Shown here in pieces: positions 34,507 through 43,593 of a DNA stretch of 64,000 nt (within the stretch, counting starts at the first letter, position 1; every line of letters begins with the position of its first letter). The DNA comes from JAOPZW01 sp963764585. GTDB lineage: Bacteria; Actinomycetota; Thermoleophilia; Solirubrobacterales; Solirubrobacteraceae. A program made the translations under genes and the position numbers. The stretch covers positions 124,001 through 188,000 of the forward strand of contig CAVXTB010000001.1 in NCBI GenBank assembly GCA_963764585.1. Direction: 5' to 3'. The notes under the pieces are model-generated. The model was given only the letters and a program-made list of their open reading frames with translations, was not told where the DNA came from and searched no databases.

Positions 34507-35715
34507 TCAGGTGAAGAGGCCCGAGCCCACCCAGTCCTGGCTGTCGCGCGCGCCGGGCGGCACGAAGAAGTAGCCGCCGCCGGTCGGCACGACGTAGTCG
34601 ACGAGCGGCTCGCCGGCCAGGCGCTTCTGGACCGTCTCGAACTGCTGCTCGACGTCGCGCTGGAAGCAGCAGAAGACGAGCCCCATGTCGAGCTGGCCCG
34701 ACATGTCCAGCCCGCGCGAGTAGTTGAAGCCGCGGCGCAGGATCCGCTGGGACTCGGTCGCCGCGGTGCGCGGCCGCGCGAGGCGGATGTGGGCGTCCAT
34801 CGGGATGCGGCCACCCTTGGGGTCCGAGGCGTAGTCGGGGTCGTCGCCCTCCTTGCCGCGACCGAGCGGCGCACCCGTCGACTTCTCGCGCCCGATCATG
34901 AGCTCCTGCTCGGAGCGCGCGACGCGATCCCAGAACTCGACGCGGTTGCGGATGATGCGCACGACCTGGTAGCTGCCGCCGGCGGCCCACGCGGGCTCGC
35001 CGTCCTTGGCCCAGATCAGCGAATCCATCAGCCCGCGATTGCCGGTGTCGGGGTTGGCGGTCCCGTCCTTGAAGCCGAGCAGGTTGCGCGGCGCGCCCGG
35101 CTCCTTGGACACCGGCAGGAAGCCCTCGATCTTCCAGCGCCCGGCGAGCGAGCCGCGGGTCGCGCGCATGAGGTCGCGCAGCGCGTTGAGCAGCGTCTGC
35201 TCGCTGTTGGCGCACAGCTGGAGCATGAGGTCGCCGTGGCACTCCTCGGCGACGAGCGCGTCGTCGGGGAAGGTCGTCATCGGCTTGAGCACGCGCGGCT
35301 TGCGCGCGGCGAGGCCGTAGCGGTCGTCGAACAGCGACGCGCCGAAGCCGATGGTGACCGTGAGGCCGTCCGGCGTGACGTGCGGCCCGAGGATCCCCGA
35401 GTCGGGGGTCGGGCCCTCGCCGGCCGCGCCGAGCAGCGCGTCGTAGCCGCGGGTGACGCGGCGCGCGCGATCGGAGAGCGAGGCCAGGGCGTCGGCGAGC
35501 TGCGCGCGCGAAGGCGCGATCGCGTCGAAGGCGGCGAAGATCGCGTGGGGCGGCGCCGGATCGACGATCCCGGCCTGATGGGCGCCGTCGAACGGGATCG
35601 GCTTGGCGCTCGCCATCGTCCCCGCCGCCTGCGTGCCGCCGGAGCCGACCATCCGATCGAGCGCGGCGCCGGCGCCGAGCGCGGCGGCGCTCCCCAGGAA
35701 CGCGCGGCGCTTCAT
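34507..35715 (-). CDS. Tat-exported Dyp-type peroxidase (EfeB-like)
   Basis: 402 residues. A Tat signal begins MKRRAFLGSAAALGAGAA. The Dyp signature GxxDG is in LGFKDGTANPD, the heme-ligand His is in MDAHIRLARP, and the following RRGFNYSRGLD matches. In the EfeUOB system such a peroxidase takes iron from heme or oxidises ferrous iron outside the membrane. Its ATG overlaps the stop of the imelysin gene (ATGA), showing they work together. Confidence 0.92.
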   Translation of the reverse strand: MKRRAFLGSAAALGAGAALDRMVGSGGTQAAGTMASAKPIPFDGAHQAGIVDPAPPHAIFAAFDAIAPSRAQLADALASLSDRARRVTRGYDALLGAAGEGPTPDSGILGPHVTPDGLTVTIGFGASLFDDRYGLAARKPRVLKPMTTFPDDALVAEECHGDLMLQLCANSEQTLLNALRDLMRATRGSLAGRWKIEGFLPVSKEPGAPRNLLGFKDGTANPDTGNRGLMDSLIWAKDGEPAWAAGGSYQVVRIIRNRVEFWDRVARSEQELMIGREKSTGAPLGRGKEGDDPDYASDPKGGRIPMDAHIRLARPRTAATESQRILRRGFNYSRGLDMSGQLDMGLVFCCFQRDVEQQFETVQKRLAGEPLVDYVVPTGGGYFFVPPGARDSQDWVGSGLFT

Positions 35716-36647
35716 CCCTCGTCTCCGAACGCGCGCTGCGCGGGGCGCGCCGGCCGGGGGTCGATGATCTCGGGGACGTAGGCGAGCTGCTCGGCCGCGC
35801 CGGCGGCGGCTCCGTCGACGAGCTCGCGCGAGCGCTGGGGCAGGCGGTCCCAGCGCGGCAGCGACCCGTTGGCTCGCTCCAAGCCGTCGAGCGTCGTCGC
35901 CAGCCGCCGCAGCGCCTTGCGCGCCTGCGGCAGCGCATCGGTGGCGTCGCGGCGCTCGATCATCGGCGCGAGCGTCTCGAGCACCACCCGCGAGCCCCTG
36001 ACCTCGGCGCGCAGGGCGACGAGCGCCGAGCCGCTCCACGGGCTCGCCTGGCCGGAGAGCTGCAGGTGGATCCCGTCCTCGAGGATCTCGTGGGCGCGCA
36101 GCGAGTACTCGAGCGGGTCGATCTCCATCTTCGCCACGCCCGCGCGCAGGCGGGCGACGTCGCGGGCGAGCCGTGCCGCCGGCGCGGACGCCGCGCGCGT
36201 CGACCGCCGCTGCCACAGCGCCAGCTCGACGCGATGAAGCCCCGTGAAGTCGGGCGAGCGCACGCCGCCCGACAGGCCCGCGGGACGCCCGTTGACGGCC
36301 GCGTCGAGGTCGCCGAACGCGCCGTAGGCGGCGCCGATCGACTCGTAGCGGGCGTCGGCCTTCAGCCACGCCGCGCGGGCCCCCGCGAGGTCGTCGCGCG
36401 CGATCGCAGCGCGCAGGCCGGCCACGTCGCCCAGGAGCGTGCGCAGCTGGCGGCGCACGTAGCGCTTGTATGTGGCGATCGGCCGTCGGTAGTCCTCCGG
36501 CGTCGCGCGGGCGACGACCTCGGGGATCGTGCTGCGCTTGGAATAGGGCTGCGCCGGCGCGTTGGCGGCGCGCTGCTTCGAGCCGCCGCCGCAGCCGGCG
36601 AGCGCGACCACGGCGACGGCCGCGACGATGGCGACCGGCCTCAGCAT
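35712..36647 (-). CDS. EfeO/EfeM-type imelysin (M75) lipoprotein
   Basis: 311 residues. A lipobox (LAGC, Cys near residue 19) starts the mature protein. The M75 motif GxHxxE is GLHRVELALW. It lacks the cupredoxin domain found in full EfeO and so is the short EfeM form. These proteins bind metal for the EfeU permease; no efeU gene is in this operon. It overlaps the Dyp peroxidase gene by 4 bp and is preceded by a small lipoprotein gene with a 7-bp overlap. Confidence 0.9.
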   Translation of the reverse strand: MLRPVAIVAAVAVVALAGCGGGSKQRAANAPAQPYSKRSTIPEVVARATPEDYRRPIATYKRYVRRQLRTLLGDVAGLRAAIARDDLAGARAAWLKADARYESIGAAYGAFGDLDAAVNGRPAGLSGGVRSPDFTGLHRVELALWQRRSTRAASAPAARLARDVARLRAGVAKMEIDPLEYSLRAHEILEDGIHLQLSGQASPWSGSALVALRAEVRGSRVVLETLAPMIERRDATDALPQARKALRRLATTLDGLERANGSLPRWDRLPQRSRELVDGAAAGAAEQLAYVPEIIDPRPARPAQRAFGDEG

Positions 36648-37141
36648 CCGCGCCGCGGACTCCCGAGCGCGTTGAGCGGGTCCTCGGCGTACGTGCGGAT
36701 GGTCGCGTCGTAGTGCGGCTGGCGCCGCGGCGCGGCCCCCGCGGCGAAGCACTCGCCGCGCGTCAGGCGCACGACGTAGCGCGTGCGCTGCGCGCGGCCC
36801 TCGACGGTCTTCCAGCGCACGTCGCAGCTCCACGCCCACACGCCGCCGCCGCTCGGGCGCGCCGCGGACGAGGTGCAGCGCACCTCGCGCAGCAGCCCGG
36901 TCGGCAGCCGCTGGCCGAGGTCCATCGCGTCCTCGCTCTTCTGCGACATGACCGCCAGCCGGTACAGCCCGTGTCGGAAGGCGTTGCCCAGCTGGCGCTC
37001 CAGGTCGTCGCCGGAGATGTAGCCGCCAGCGGGCTTGGGCGTGCTCGGCCCCGGGTCCGCGTGCGCCCCCCCGCCGCAGCCCGAGAGGACGGGCGCGGCG
37101 AGGAGGAGCGCGGTAACGCCGCGCGTGCTCAGGCGTGTCAG
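36641..37141 (-). CDS. Small lipoprotein, start codon uncertain
   Basis: A lipobox LSGC followed by GGGAHADPG makes this an exported lipoprotein; the mature part (about 140 residues) has three Cys (VRCTSSA, WSCDVRW, RGECFAA) and no known domain. No ATG, GTG or TTG precedes the lipobox within a sensible distance. Candidates are CTG at 37141, CTG at 37132, or a far ATG at 37237 that would overlap the PhoX-like gene by 85 bp. I give the CTG at 37141. It lies between the PhoX-like gene and EfeO in one operon. Confidence 0.6.
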   Translation of the reverse strand: MTRLSTRGVTALLLAAPVLSGCGGGAHADPGPSTPKPAGGYISGDDLERQLGNAFRHGLYRLAVMSQKSEDAMDLGQRLPTGLLREVRCTSSAARPSGGGVWAWSCDVRWKTVEGRAQRTRYVVRLTRGECFAAGAAPRRQPHYDATIRTYAEDPLNALGSPRRGC

Positions 37142-37152
37142 CTGACCTTCAC

Positions 37153-38832
37153 CTACCAGTGGTGCTTGCTCTTGCCGGTCGCGACGATCTCGTAGGTGGT
37201 GTTGGCCCCGTGCTGGCCGGTGACGAAGATCCGCCACGGGCTCCAGCCGCCGGCGTTGACCGGGTCCTTGGCTCCGAGGATCCCGTCGAAGCCGGTCGAG
37301 CCGTCCGAGACGTGGATGCCGGTGACCTCGTTGTCGCCGTCGTTGTGGGTCAGCGCGGTCGGCGGCGCGGGCTCCCTGAGCCCGACGTCCCCGGTCGCCT
37401 CGGGGTCGCGGCCCTGTGCGATGAGGCGCTTGGCGTCGGCGTTGATCTTGTCCAGCGGCTTGGTGATGTCGAAGGACCAGAGCGAGTCCAGCGCGTTGGC
37501 CTGCTGGTGCAGGGTGTCGCCGCGGTCCTCGCTCACGAGCACCGCCTTCTTGTCGAGGAAGGTGACGTTGTCGAACGAGGCGTGCGTCTGGTCGCCGACG
37601 ACGAGCGCCTTGACCGTGGCGGTGTCGGCGCCGGCCTTCGGCATGTCGATGCGCAGCAGCGCGCCCCAGGCCGCGCGCTCCGCGGCCCCCGGCTCGTCGC
37701 CCGCGGGCTTGCTCGTGTCGCCGGTCTCGGCGACCACGTAGGAGCGGAAGTCGGTGCTGGGCACGAACTTGCCGTTCTCCGGGCGCTTCAGCGGCGTGCC
37801 CTGCTTGGCCTTCGCCAGCGCGTTGGCATCGAACGCGGTCGTGCCGTCGACCGCGGTGTCATGGATGGTTACCCACTTGGCCTGCAGCGGCTGGCCCGAG
37901 TGGAGGGCCAGGATCGCCGCGCCGAGCGCGTCGTCGCGCGCTGCCGCCGCGCCCTGGGTGGTGCTGTCATGGAAGACGATCGGCGACCCGTTGACCGACA
38001 CCTGGAGGACCTGCAGCTTGCCCTTGGTCAGGTCGCCCGCGCTCTGGGGCTTGAAGCGGAACACGAACGAGTTGGGCTGCTTGACGCCGCTCGGGGTCAC
38101 GCCGATGCCGCCGGTGTCCTCAACGAGGATGAGGTTGCCGAGCTTGTCGTTGTCGACGCCCTCGTAGCCGGCCTTGCCCATCGAGCCGTCGTAGTTGGCG
38201 ACGGCCGGGGCCGTCGTGCCGTTCCACTTGAAGGCCTGGCTGAAGACGCCGCCGCCAGGGCCAGCCTCGCCGGTGAACAGCAGCTGGCCGGTGAACGGGT
38301 CGTAGGTCGAGCCGTCGACCGAGCGCACGCCGCTGTCGGTGGCGTCCTTGGCCAGCGGGTTGAGCAGCGTGATGCGGTGCGCCGGGTCCTTGACGTCGAG
38401 GTTGATGCGCGTGAAGTAGGCGTGGTTGGGCTGCGTCCCGGAAGAGAAGACCTCGTGGCCCTGGATCAGGAAGCGGTGGCCGTAGTCGTAGCCGGGCGTC
38501 GGGCCGCCGGGGTTGTGCCTGGTGACCAGGTAGGTGTTCTGGTCGGGCTCGGACTTGGTCGGCTGCCGATCTGGCTGCGACGTCGAGTCGTCCAGATAGC
38601 CGTAGCGGGTGAAGATCCCGGTCGGGTTCTCGAGCGCGTCGTTGCCGTTGGCGACGCGCTGCAGCGCGAACCCGTTGGCGACCACGTTGAACGGGCTGCC
38701 GCTGCGCGGGTTCGCGTTGGGAACACCACTGATGATCTGGGCGACTGCCACCGCCGCCACTACGAGCACCGCCACCCCAGCAGCGGCTCCTGCGAAGACT
38801 CGACGCACGTCCCTTCCCTTTCCGTAGGACAT
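37153..38832 (-). CDS. Exported PhoX (DUF839)-like protein
   Basis: 559 residues with an N-terminal membrane segment or signal (residues 10-35). The body looks like a beta-propeller: repeated Asp/Gly strands, GYEGVDNDKLGNLILVEDTGG, DRGDTLHQQANALDSLW and the C-terminal HVSDGSTGFDG. PhoX phosphatases have this fold and a Ca/Fe centre, but I cannot place the metal ligands, so it could be another propeller. It is first gene of the operon with the lipoprotein, EfeO/EfeM and Dyp peroxidase, suggesting a phosphate/iron link (inference). Confidence 0.6.
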   Translation of the reverse strand: MSYGKGRDVRRVFAGAAAGVAVLVVAAVAVAQIISGVPNANPRSGSPFNVVANGFALQRVANGNDALENPTGIFTRYGYLDDSTSQPDRQPTKSEPDQNTYLVTRHNPGGPTPGYDYGHRFLIQGHEVFSSGTQPNHAYFTRINLDVKDPAHRITLLNPLAKDATDSGVRSVDGSTYDPFTGQLLFTGEAGPGGGVFSQAFKWNGTTAPAVANYDGSMGKAGYEGVDNDKLGNLILVEDTGGIGVTPSGVKQPNSFVFRFKPQSAGDLTKGKLQVLQVSVNGSPIVFHDSTTQGAAAARDDALGAAILALHSGQPLQAKWVTIHDTAVDGTTAFDANALAKAKQGTPLKRPENGKFVPSTDFRSYVVAETGDTSKPAGDEPGAAERAAWGALLRIDMPKAGADTATVKALVVGDQTHASFDNVTFLDKKAVLVSEDRGDTLHQQANALDSLWSFDITKPLDKINADAKRLIAQGRDPEATGDVGLREPAPPTALTHNDGDNEVTGIHVSDGSTGFDGILGAKDPVNAGGWSPWRIFVTGQHGANTTYEIVATGKSKHHW

Positions 38833-38898
38833 CCGGGCGCGAGATTCCTACCGCCCGGCGCACCGCCCTCCGGTTGTCGATCTGTGAACAATGCCGCG

Positions 38899-40032
38899 AT
38901 GGACTTCGACCTCCCCGACGACCACCGCCTGCTCCAGCAGACCGTCCGCGACTTCGCCGAGCAGGAGGTGGCGCCCGTCGCCGAGGAGCTCGATCGCGAG
39001 AAGCGCTTTCCCTACGAGATCGTGGCCAAGATGGGCGAGCTCGGCTGGATGGGGATCCCGTTCCCCGAGGAGGTCGGCGGCGCCGGCGGCACGACCCTGC
39101 AGTACGCGCTGGCCGTCGAGGAGCTCACGCGCGTGGACTCGAGCGTGGCGATCACGATGTGCGCGCACACCTCGCTGGGCACGCAGCCGATCTACCTGTT
39201 CGGCTCCGAGGCGCAGAAGGCGGCCCTGATGCCCGACCTGTGCGCCGGGCGCAAGCTCGGCGCCTTCGGGCTGACCGAGCCGGAGGCCGGCTCGGACGCC
39301 GGCAACACGAAGACCCGCGCCGTCCTCGACGGCGGCGAGTGGGTCATCAACGGCGCCAAGCAGTTCATCACCAACGCGGGCACCGACGTGTCCGGCCACG
39401 TCTGCATCACCGCGCGCACCGGCGAGGACGAGATCTCCAACATCGTCGTCGAGAACGGCACGCCCGGCTACGAGCAGGGCGCGCCGTATCGCAAGATGGG
39501 CTGGAACGCGTCGGACACGCGGCCGCTGACCTTCAGCGACTGCCGGGTGCCCGAGGAGAACCTCGTCGGCCCCCGCGGGCAGGGCTTCAAGCAGTTCCTG
39601 CACATCCTCGACATCGGCCGCATCGGGGTGGCCGCGATGGGCGTCGGCCTCGCGCAGGGCGCGCTGGACGAGGCGCTGGCCTACGCGCGCGAGCGCCGCG
39701 CCTTCGGCCAGCCGATCTCGCGCTTCCAGGCCATCCAGGCCAAGCTGGCCGACGTCTCGACCGAGATCGAGGCCGCGCGGCTGCTCGTCTACAAGGCCGC
39801 GTTCCTCAAGGACGAGGGGCGCAACTTCACGCTCACCGCGGCACAGGCCAAGCTCAAGACCGGGCGCCTGGCCGTGCGCGCCGCCGAGGAGGCGGTGCAG
39901 ATCCACGGCGGCTACGGCTACATCGAGGAGTACCCCGTCTGTCGCTTCTACCGCGACGCGAAGATCCTCACCATCGGCGAGGGCACCGACGAGATCCAGC
40001 AGATGGTCATCGCGCGCGCGCTGGGCGCGTAG
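38899..40032 (+). CDS. Acyl-CoA dehydrogenase (second paralogue)
   Basis: 377 residues. FGLTEPEAGSDAGNTKT, INGAKQFITNAG and the C-terminal QIHGGYGYIEEYPVCRFYRDAK then TIGEGTDEIQ mark a short-chain/butyryl-type ACAD. The catalytic Glu is in GEGTDEIQ. It is divergent from the PhoX-like gene across 66 bp and separate from the other ACAD at 27974, suggesting different chain length or regulation. It would feed electrons to the ETF operon in this window. Confidence 0.94.
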   Translation: MDFDLPDDHRLLQQTVRDFAEQEVAPVAEELDREKRFPYEIVAKMGELGWMGIPFPEEVGGAGGTTLQYALAVEELTRVDSSVAITMCAHTSLGTQPIYLFGSEAQKAALMPDLCAGRKLGAFGLTEPEAGSDAGNTKTRAVLDGGEWVINGAKQFITNAGTDVSGHVCITARTGEDEISNIVVENGTPGYEQGAPYRKMGWNASDTRPLTFSDCRVPEENLVGPRGQGFKQFLHILDIGRIGVAAMGVGLAQGALDEALAYARERRAFGQPISRFQAIQAKLADVSTEIEAARLLVYKAAFLKDEGRNFTLTAAQAKLKTGRLAVRAAEEAVQIHGGYGYIEEYPVCRFYRDAKILTIGEGTDEIQQMVIARALGA

Positions 40033-40080
40033 CCGGAGCCAGACCGCCCGCGCCGCGCGGCGCCACGCCCTGCCGCAAGA

Positions 40081-41337
40081 ATGGCGGGCGTGCGCCGCGC
40101 GGTGCTGGTGTGGCTCGTCCTCTTCGCCGCGTACGCGGCCGGCGTCGGCCTGCACGCCTCCCCCGGCGAGGACCTCAGCGAGCCCGAGGCCCACGTCCTG
40201 CTGCTCACGCGCTCGATCGTCGACGACGGCGACCTCGACCTGTCCGACGAGTACGGCGCCTCCGCCTGGCGGCCGTTCTACGGACGCCAGCTCGTGCCGC
40301 TCACCGGGCCGCGCGAGCGCGGCCAGCTCGAGCAGATCGCCGCGGGCTTCCCGCTGCTGTGCGCGCCCGCGTACGCGCTGGGCGGCAGCCTGGCCGTCGA
40401 GCTGTGGCTGGCCGCGCTCGCGGCGCTGGGCTACGTGGCGGCCGCGGGCATCGCGCGGCGGCTGGTGCCCGAGCCGTGGGCGACGCGCGGCGTGCTCGCC
40501 GTCGGGCTGTCGCCGCCGGCGGTGATCGCGGCGACGACGATCGCCCCCGACGCGGTCGCCGGCAGCGTCCTGGCCGGCGCCGCCGCTCTGGCGCTGGCGG
40601 CGCGCGAGCGGCCGCTGGCGCGCCTGACGGCGTGGGCGGGCGCGCTGCTGGCGACGCTGCCGTGGCTGGCAGTGAAGTTCCTGGCGGCGGGCGCGGTCGT
40701 CGCCGCCGGCGTCTTCCGCTGGCCGCGCCGGCGCAGCCGCGGCCTGGCGGGGCTCGTCGGGCTCGAGGTGGCGCTGTTCTCGGGCGTGCTCTACATCTCG
40801 ATCAACGATCGCCTCTACGGCGGCCTGACCCCGTATGCCGTGCTGCCCGCCGGCGAGAGCCCGACCGGCGCCCACGGGCTCGCCGAGCACCTGGAGCGCT
40901 GGCCGCGGCTGTTGTGGCTGTGGGTCGGCCCGCCGCAGGGGCTGCTGCTGTGGGCGCCCGTGTGCGCGCTGGCCTTCGTGGCGCTCTGGCTGCTGGCGCG
41001 CTCGCGCCGCGAGCGCCTGGCGCGCGTCGTGGCCGAGCAGGTCGACGTCGAGGTCACGGCCGGGTTCCTGGCCACGGTCATCGGCGCCGCCGTGCTCGTC
41101 GCCGTCTTCCTCGCGCCGACGATTGCCGGCCCGCGCTTCGCGGGCCACCAGCTCGTGGCCGTCCTGCCGCTGATCGGCGCGCTGTGCTCGTGGGGCTGGC
41201 GCCGCTTCCCGCGCACCGGCGCGCTGCTGGCGGCGCTGAGCATCGCGCTGACCGTCTGGGTCCTCGTCGCGCCGCGGATCGACGGCGACACGGGCGTGGC
41301 GCCGCCGCACGGGGCGCTGCCGTGGACCGCGCGCTAG
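40081..41337 (+). CDS. Polytopic membrane protein, GT-C mannosyltransferase-like
   Basis: 418 residues with about ten membrane segments. The acidic loop after the first segment (EDLSEPEAHVLLLTRSIVDDGD) resembles the ExD loop of GT-C lipid-linked sugar transferases such as Dol-P-mannose-dependent enzymes. The rest is alanine/leucine rich. Substrate unknown. It follows the acyl-CoA dehydrogenase by 48 nt. Confidence 0.65.
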   Translation: MAGVRRAVLVWLVLFAAYAAGVGLHASPGEDLSEPEAHVLLLTRSIVDDGDLDLSDEYGASAWRPFYGRQLVPLTGPRERGQLEQIAAGFPLLCAPAYALGGSLAVELWLAALAALGYVAAAGIARRLVPEPWATRGVLAVGLSPPAVIAATTIAPDAVAGSVLAGAAALALAARERPLARLTAWAGALLATLPWLAVKFLAAGAVVAAGVFRWPRRRSRGLAGLVGLEVALFSGVLYISINDRLYGGLTPYAVLPAGESPTGAHGLAEHLERWPRLLWLWVGPPQGLLLWAPVCALAFVALWLLARSRRERLARVVAEQVDVEVTAGFLATVIGAAVLVAVFLAPTIAGPRFAGHQLVAVLPLIGALCSWGWRRFPRTGALLAALSIALTVWVLVAPRIDGDTGVAPPHGALPWTAR

Positions 41338-41687
41338 GTCAGCGGGCTGGCGTGCGCCGGCTCGTAGACGCCCAGCTCGCCGCCGCCTGGGACGCGCAGG
41401 CGCGTCATGCGGCCAAAGCCCGCGTCGGTGACCGGCGTGACGAACTCGACGCCCTCGGCTTCGAGGTCGGCGACGGTGGCGTCGATGTCCTCGCACATCA
41501 GGTAGAGCTCGTGGCGGCCGCTGTCGGCGCCCGGCGCGGGATGGCAGGCCAGCTCGGCCGGCGGGAGCGCGAAGATGAGCCATCCGCCGCCGGCGTCGAC
41601 GGAGCGCAGGCCCAGGACGTCGGCGAAGAAGGCGCGCGCTGCCTCGGCATCCTCGGCGAAGACGATCGCGTGCGTTCCGGTGATCAT
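41334..41687 (-). CDS. Glyoxalase/bleomycin-resistance (VOC) family protein
   Basis: 117 residues, a single vicinal-oxygen-chelate domain: GTHAIVFAEDAEAARAFFADVLGL at the N-terminus and LRVPGGGELGVYEP at the end. The chelating His/Glu appear at HAIVF, HELYL and GELGVY. It may bind or isomerise a small molecule. It overlaps the membrane-protein gene end by 4 bp and is 10 nt past the MeaB gene stop. Confidence 0.85.
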   Translation of the reverse strand: MITGTHAIVFAEDAEAARAFFADVLGLRSVDAGGGWLIFALPPAELACHPAPGADSGRHELYLMCEDIDATVADLEAEGVEFVTPVTDAGFGRMTRLRVPGGGELGVYEPAHASPLT

Positions 41688-41697
41688 GGGCTGCAGG

Positions 41698-42654
41698 CTA
41701 CGCCGCCTCGCCCGCGTCGAAGCGCTCGAGGATCGTCGTCGCGGCGCTGGCCGGGTCGATGCGGCGGGCGACGACCTCGTCGAGCAGGGAGGTGAACTCC
41801 TCGTCCTCCGCCAGGCGCTCCTCGAGGCGCCGGCGCATCCGGAAGGTGCACAGGGCGAGGACCTCGCTGCGCAGGTTGCGGCGGCGGCGCTCGGACAGGG
41901 TGCCCTCGGCCTCGATGTAGGCGCGGTGCTCCTCGAGCTTCTCGACGAGCGCCTCGACGCCCTCGCCGCGGGCGGCCTCGGTCTTGACGATCGGCACGCG
42001 CCAGCCGCGCTGGGGCGCGAGCGACAGGACGCCGCGGATCTCGCGGATCATCGTGTCCGTCAGCGGGTGGTCGGCCTTGTTGACGACGATGATGTCGGGG
42101 ATCTCCATGATCCCGGCCTTCAGCGCCTGGATCGAGTCGCCCGAGCCGGGCATGAGCACGAGCACGACGGTGTCGGCGTGGTCGATGATGTCGACCTCGG
42201 CCTGGCCGACGCCGACCGTCTCCAGGAAGACGTCGTCCTTGCCGGCCGCGTCCATGAGCAGCGCCGCCTGGAGCGCCGCCTCGCTGAGACCGCCGAGCGC
42301 GCCGCGGTTGGCCATCGAGCGGATGAAGACGCCCGGGTCCAGGAAGTGCTCGGTCAGGCGGATGCGATCGCCGAGCAGGGCGCCGTGCGTGAAGGGCGAC
42401 GACGGGTCGATCGACAGCACGGCGACCTGGCGGTCGGCGGCGCGGCGCAGCCTGGTCAGCGCGCCGATCAGCGTCGACTTGCCGGAGCCCGGCGCGCCGG
42501 TGAGCCCGAAGACCGCCGCGTGCCCGGTCTTGGGGTAGACCTCGCGGACGAGCTCCCAGCCCCGCGGGTCGTCGGACTCGACCAGCGTGATCGCGCGTGC
42601 CAGAGCGCGCTTGTCGCCGGCGAGCAGACGCTGGGCGAGCGATTGATCGGCCAT
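41698..42654 (-). CDS. MeaB/ArgK-type GTPase, acyl-CoA mutase chaperone
   Basis: 318 residues. The P-loop is GLTGAPGSGKSTLI, G4 is VVNKADH, and the switch region has LETVGVGQAEVDI and DTVVLVLMPGSGD, all typical of MeaB/MMAA. It guards adenosylcobalamin loading onto methylmalonyl- or isobutyryl-CoA mutases. No mutase is adjacent, but the IcmA/IcmB-like genes at 20-24 kb are plausible partners. A GTG 18 codons upstream (42699 area) is a possible longer start; I keep ATG 42654. Confidence 0.9.
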   Translation of the reverse strand: MADQSLAQRLLAGDKRALARAITLVESDDPRGWELVREVYPKTGHAAVFGLTGAPGSGKSTLIGALTRLRRAADRQVAVLSIDPSSPFTHGALLGDRIRLTEHFLDPGVFIRSMANRGALGGLSEAALQAALLMDAAGKDDVFLETVGVGQAEVDIIDHADTVVLVLMPGSGDSIQALKAGIMEIPDIIVVNKADHPLTDTMIREIRGVLSLAPQRGWRVPIVKTEAARGEGVEALVEKLEEHRAYIEAEGTLSERRRRNLRSEVLALCTFRMRRRLEERLAEDEEFTSLLDEVVARRIDPASAATTILERFDAGEAA

Positions 42655-42682
42655 CGAGGCGCGCAGACTACTGTTCACATCA

Positions 42683-43363
42683 GTGAGCTCGGTCCTCACA
42701 CCGCCACGGGTCACGGGGCTTGCGCCGCACGTGCGCGGCGAGCCCGCGCCACGTCACGGCGGCCCGCTCGTGCTGCTGCGCTGGATGCGCGCGCACCGGA
42801 TGCTGACGTTCAACTACGCGCGGCTGCTGGTGCGCCTGGCGTGGCTGAAGCTGCGATTCCGCGGCCGGCTGAAGACCGACGGCTTCGCCTTCGTCTGCCC
42901 CGACGTGACGCTCGAGATCGGCAAGGACGCCGTCGTCCACCTCGGGCGCTGGTCGTGGATCGGGCACGGCACGAAGATCCGCGCGCACGAGGGCGAGGTG
43001 CGCATCGGCGCGAAGACCGTGCTCGGCCAGGAATGCACGATCTCCTCCTTCCAGCACGTCTCGATCGGCCGCGAGTGCATCGTCGCCGACCGGGTGATGC
43101 TCATCGACTTCGACCACGGGATGGTCGAGGTCGAGCGCCCGATCCGCGAGCAGGGCATCTACAAGCGCGACGTGCACATCGGCCACAACGTCTGGATCGG
43201 CTACGGCGCCTCGTTCCTGCGCGGCGTCACCGTCGGCGACAACGCCGTCGTCGGCACCTACACGGTGGTCAACAAGGACGTCCCCGCCAACGCGGTCGTC
43301 GCCGGCGTGCCGGTGCGCGTGTTGCGCATGCGCCAGGCGCCGCGGCGGCTGCGGTGGGAGTGA
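42683..43363 (+). CDS. Hexapeptide-repeat (left-handed beta-helix) acyltransferase
   Basis: 226 residues from a GTG at 42683. Hexapeptide repeats run from about residue 75 to 210: ISSFQHVSIGRECIVADRVM, then DVHIGHNVWIGYGASFLRGV and NAVVAGVPVRV, the standard ending. Such enzymes O-acetylate sugars or lipids in the envelope. His in DFDHG and GHNVWIG are candidate catalytic residues. Divergent from MeaB across only 28 bp. Confidence 0.85.
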   Translation: MSSVLTPPRVTGLAPHVRGEPAPRHGGPLVLLRWMRAHRMLTFNYARLLVRLAWLKLRFRGRLKTDGFAFVCPDVTLEIGKDAVVHLGRWSWIGHGTKIRAHEGEVRIGAKTVLGQECTISSFQHVSIGRECIVADRVMLIDFDHGMVEVERPIREQGIYKRDVHIGHNVWIGYGASFLRGVTVGDNAVVGTYTVVNKDVPANAVVAGVPVRVLRMRQAPRRLRWE

Positions 43364-43365
43364 CG

Positions 43366-43593
43366 ATGGCCGACCAGCTCGCCCTCGAGGTCGATCCCGC
43401 CTGCGCCCTGCGCGTCGTCGAGCGCCGCGGCGGCGAGGAGCGCACGCTGCGCGTGGGCCCGCTGGCCGAGCCCGAGGCGCGCACGCTCGCCGCGATGCTG
43501 CTCAACCGCAACGACGAGCCGCCCGAGGACGGCCCGTGGCGCTGCGCGGTTGCGGGTGGCGTGCGCGTGGTGTCGCTCGAACGGATGCGCTAA
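43366..43593 (+). CDS. Small hypothetical protein, 75 residues
   Basis: ATG 43366, 2 nt after the acyltransferase stop, so probably cotranslated. It is acidic with a short beta-like pattern (DPACALRVVERRGGEERTLRVG) and no known domain. The stop overlaps the end of the convergent Rpf gene by 4 bp. Codon use is like its neighbours, supporting a real gene. Confidence 0.6.
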   Translation: MADQLALEVDPACALRVVERRGGEERTLRVGPLAEPEARTLAAMLLNRNDEPPEDGPWRCAVAGGVRVVSLERMR

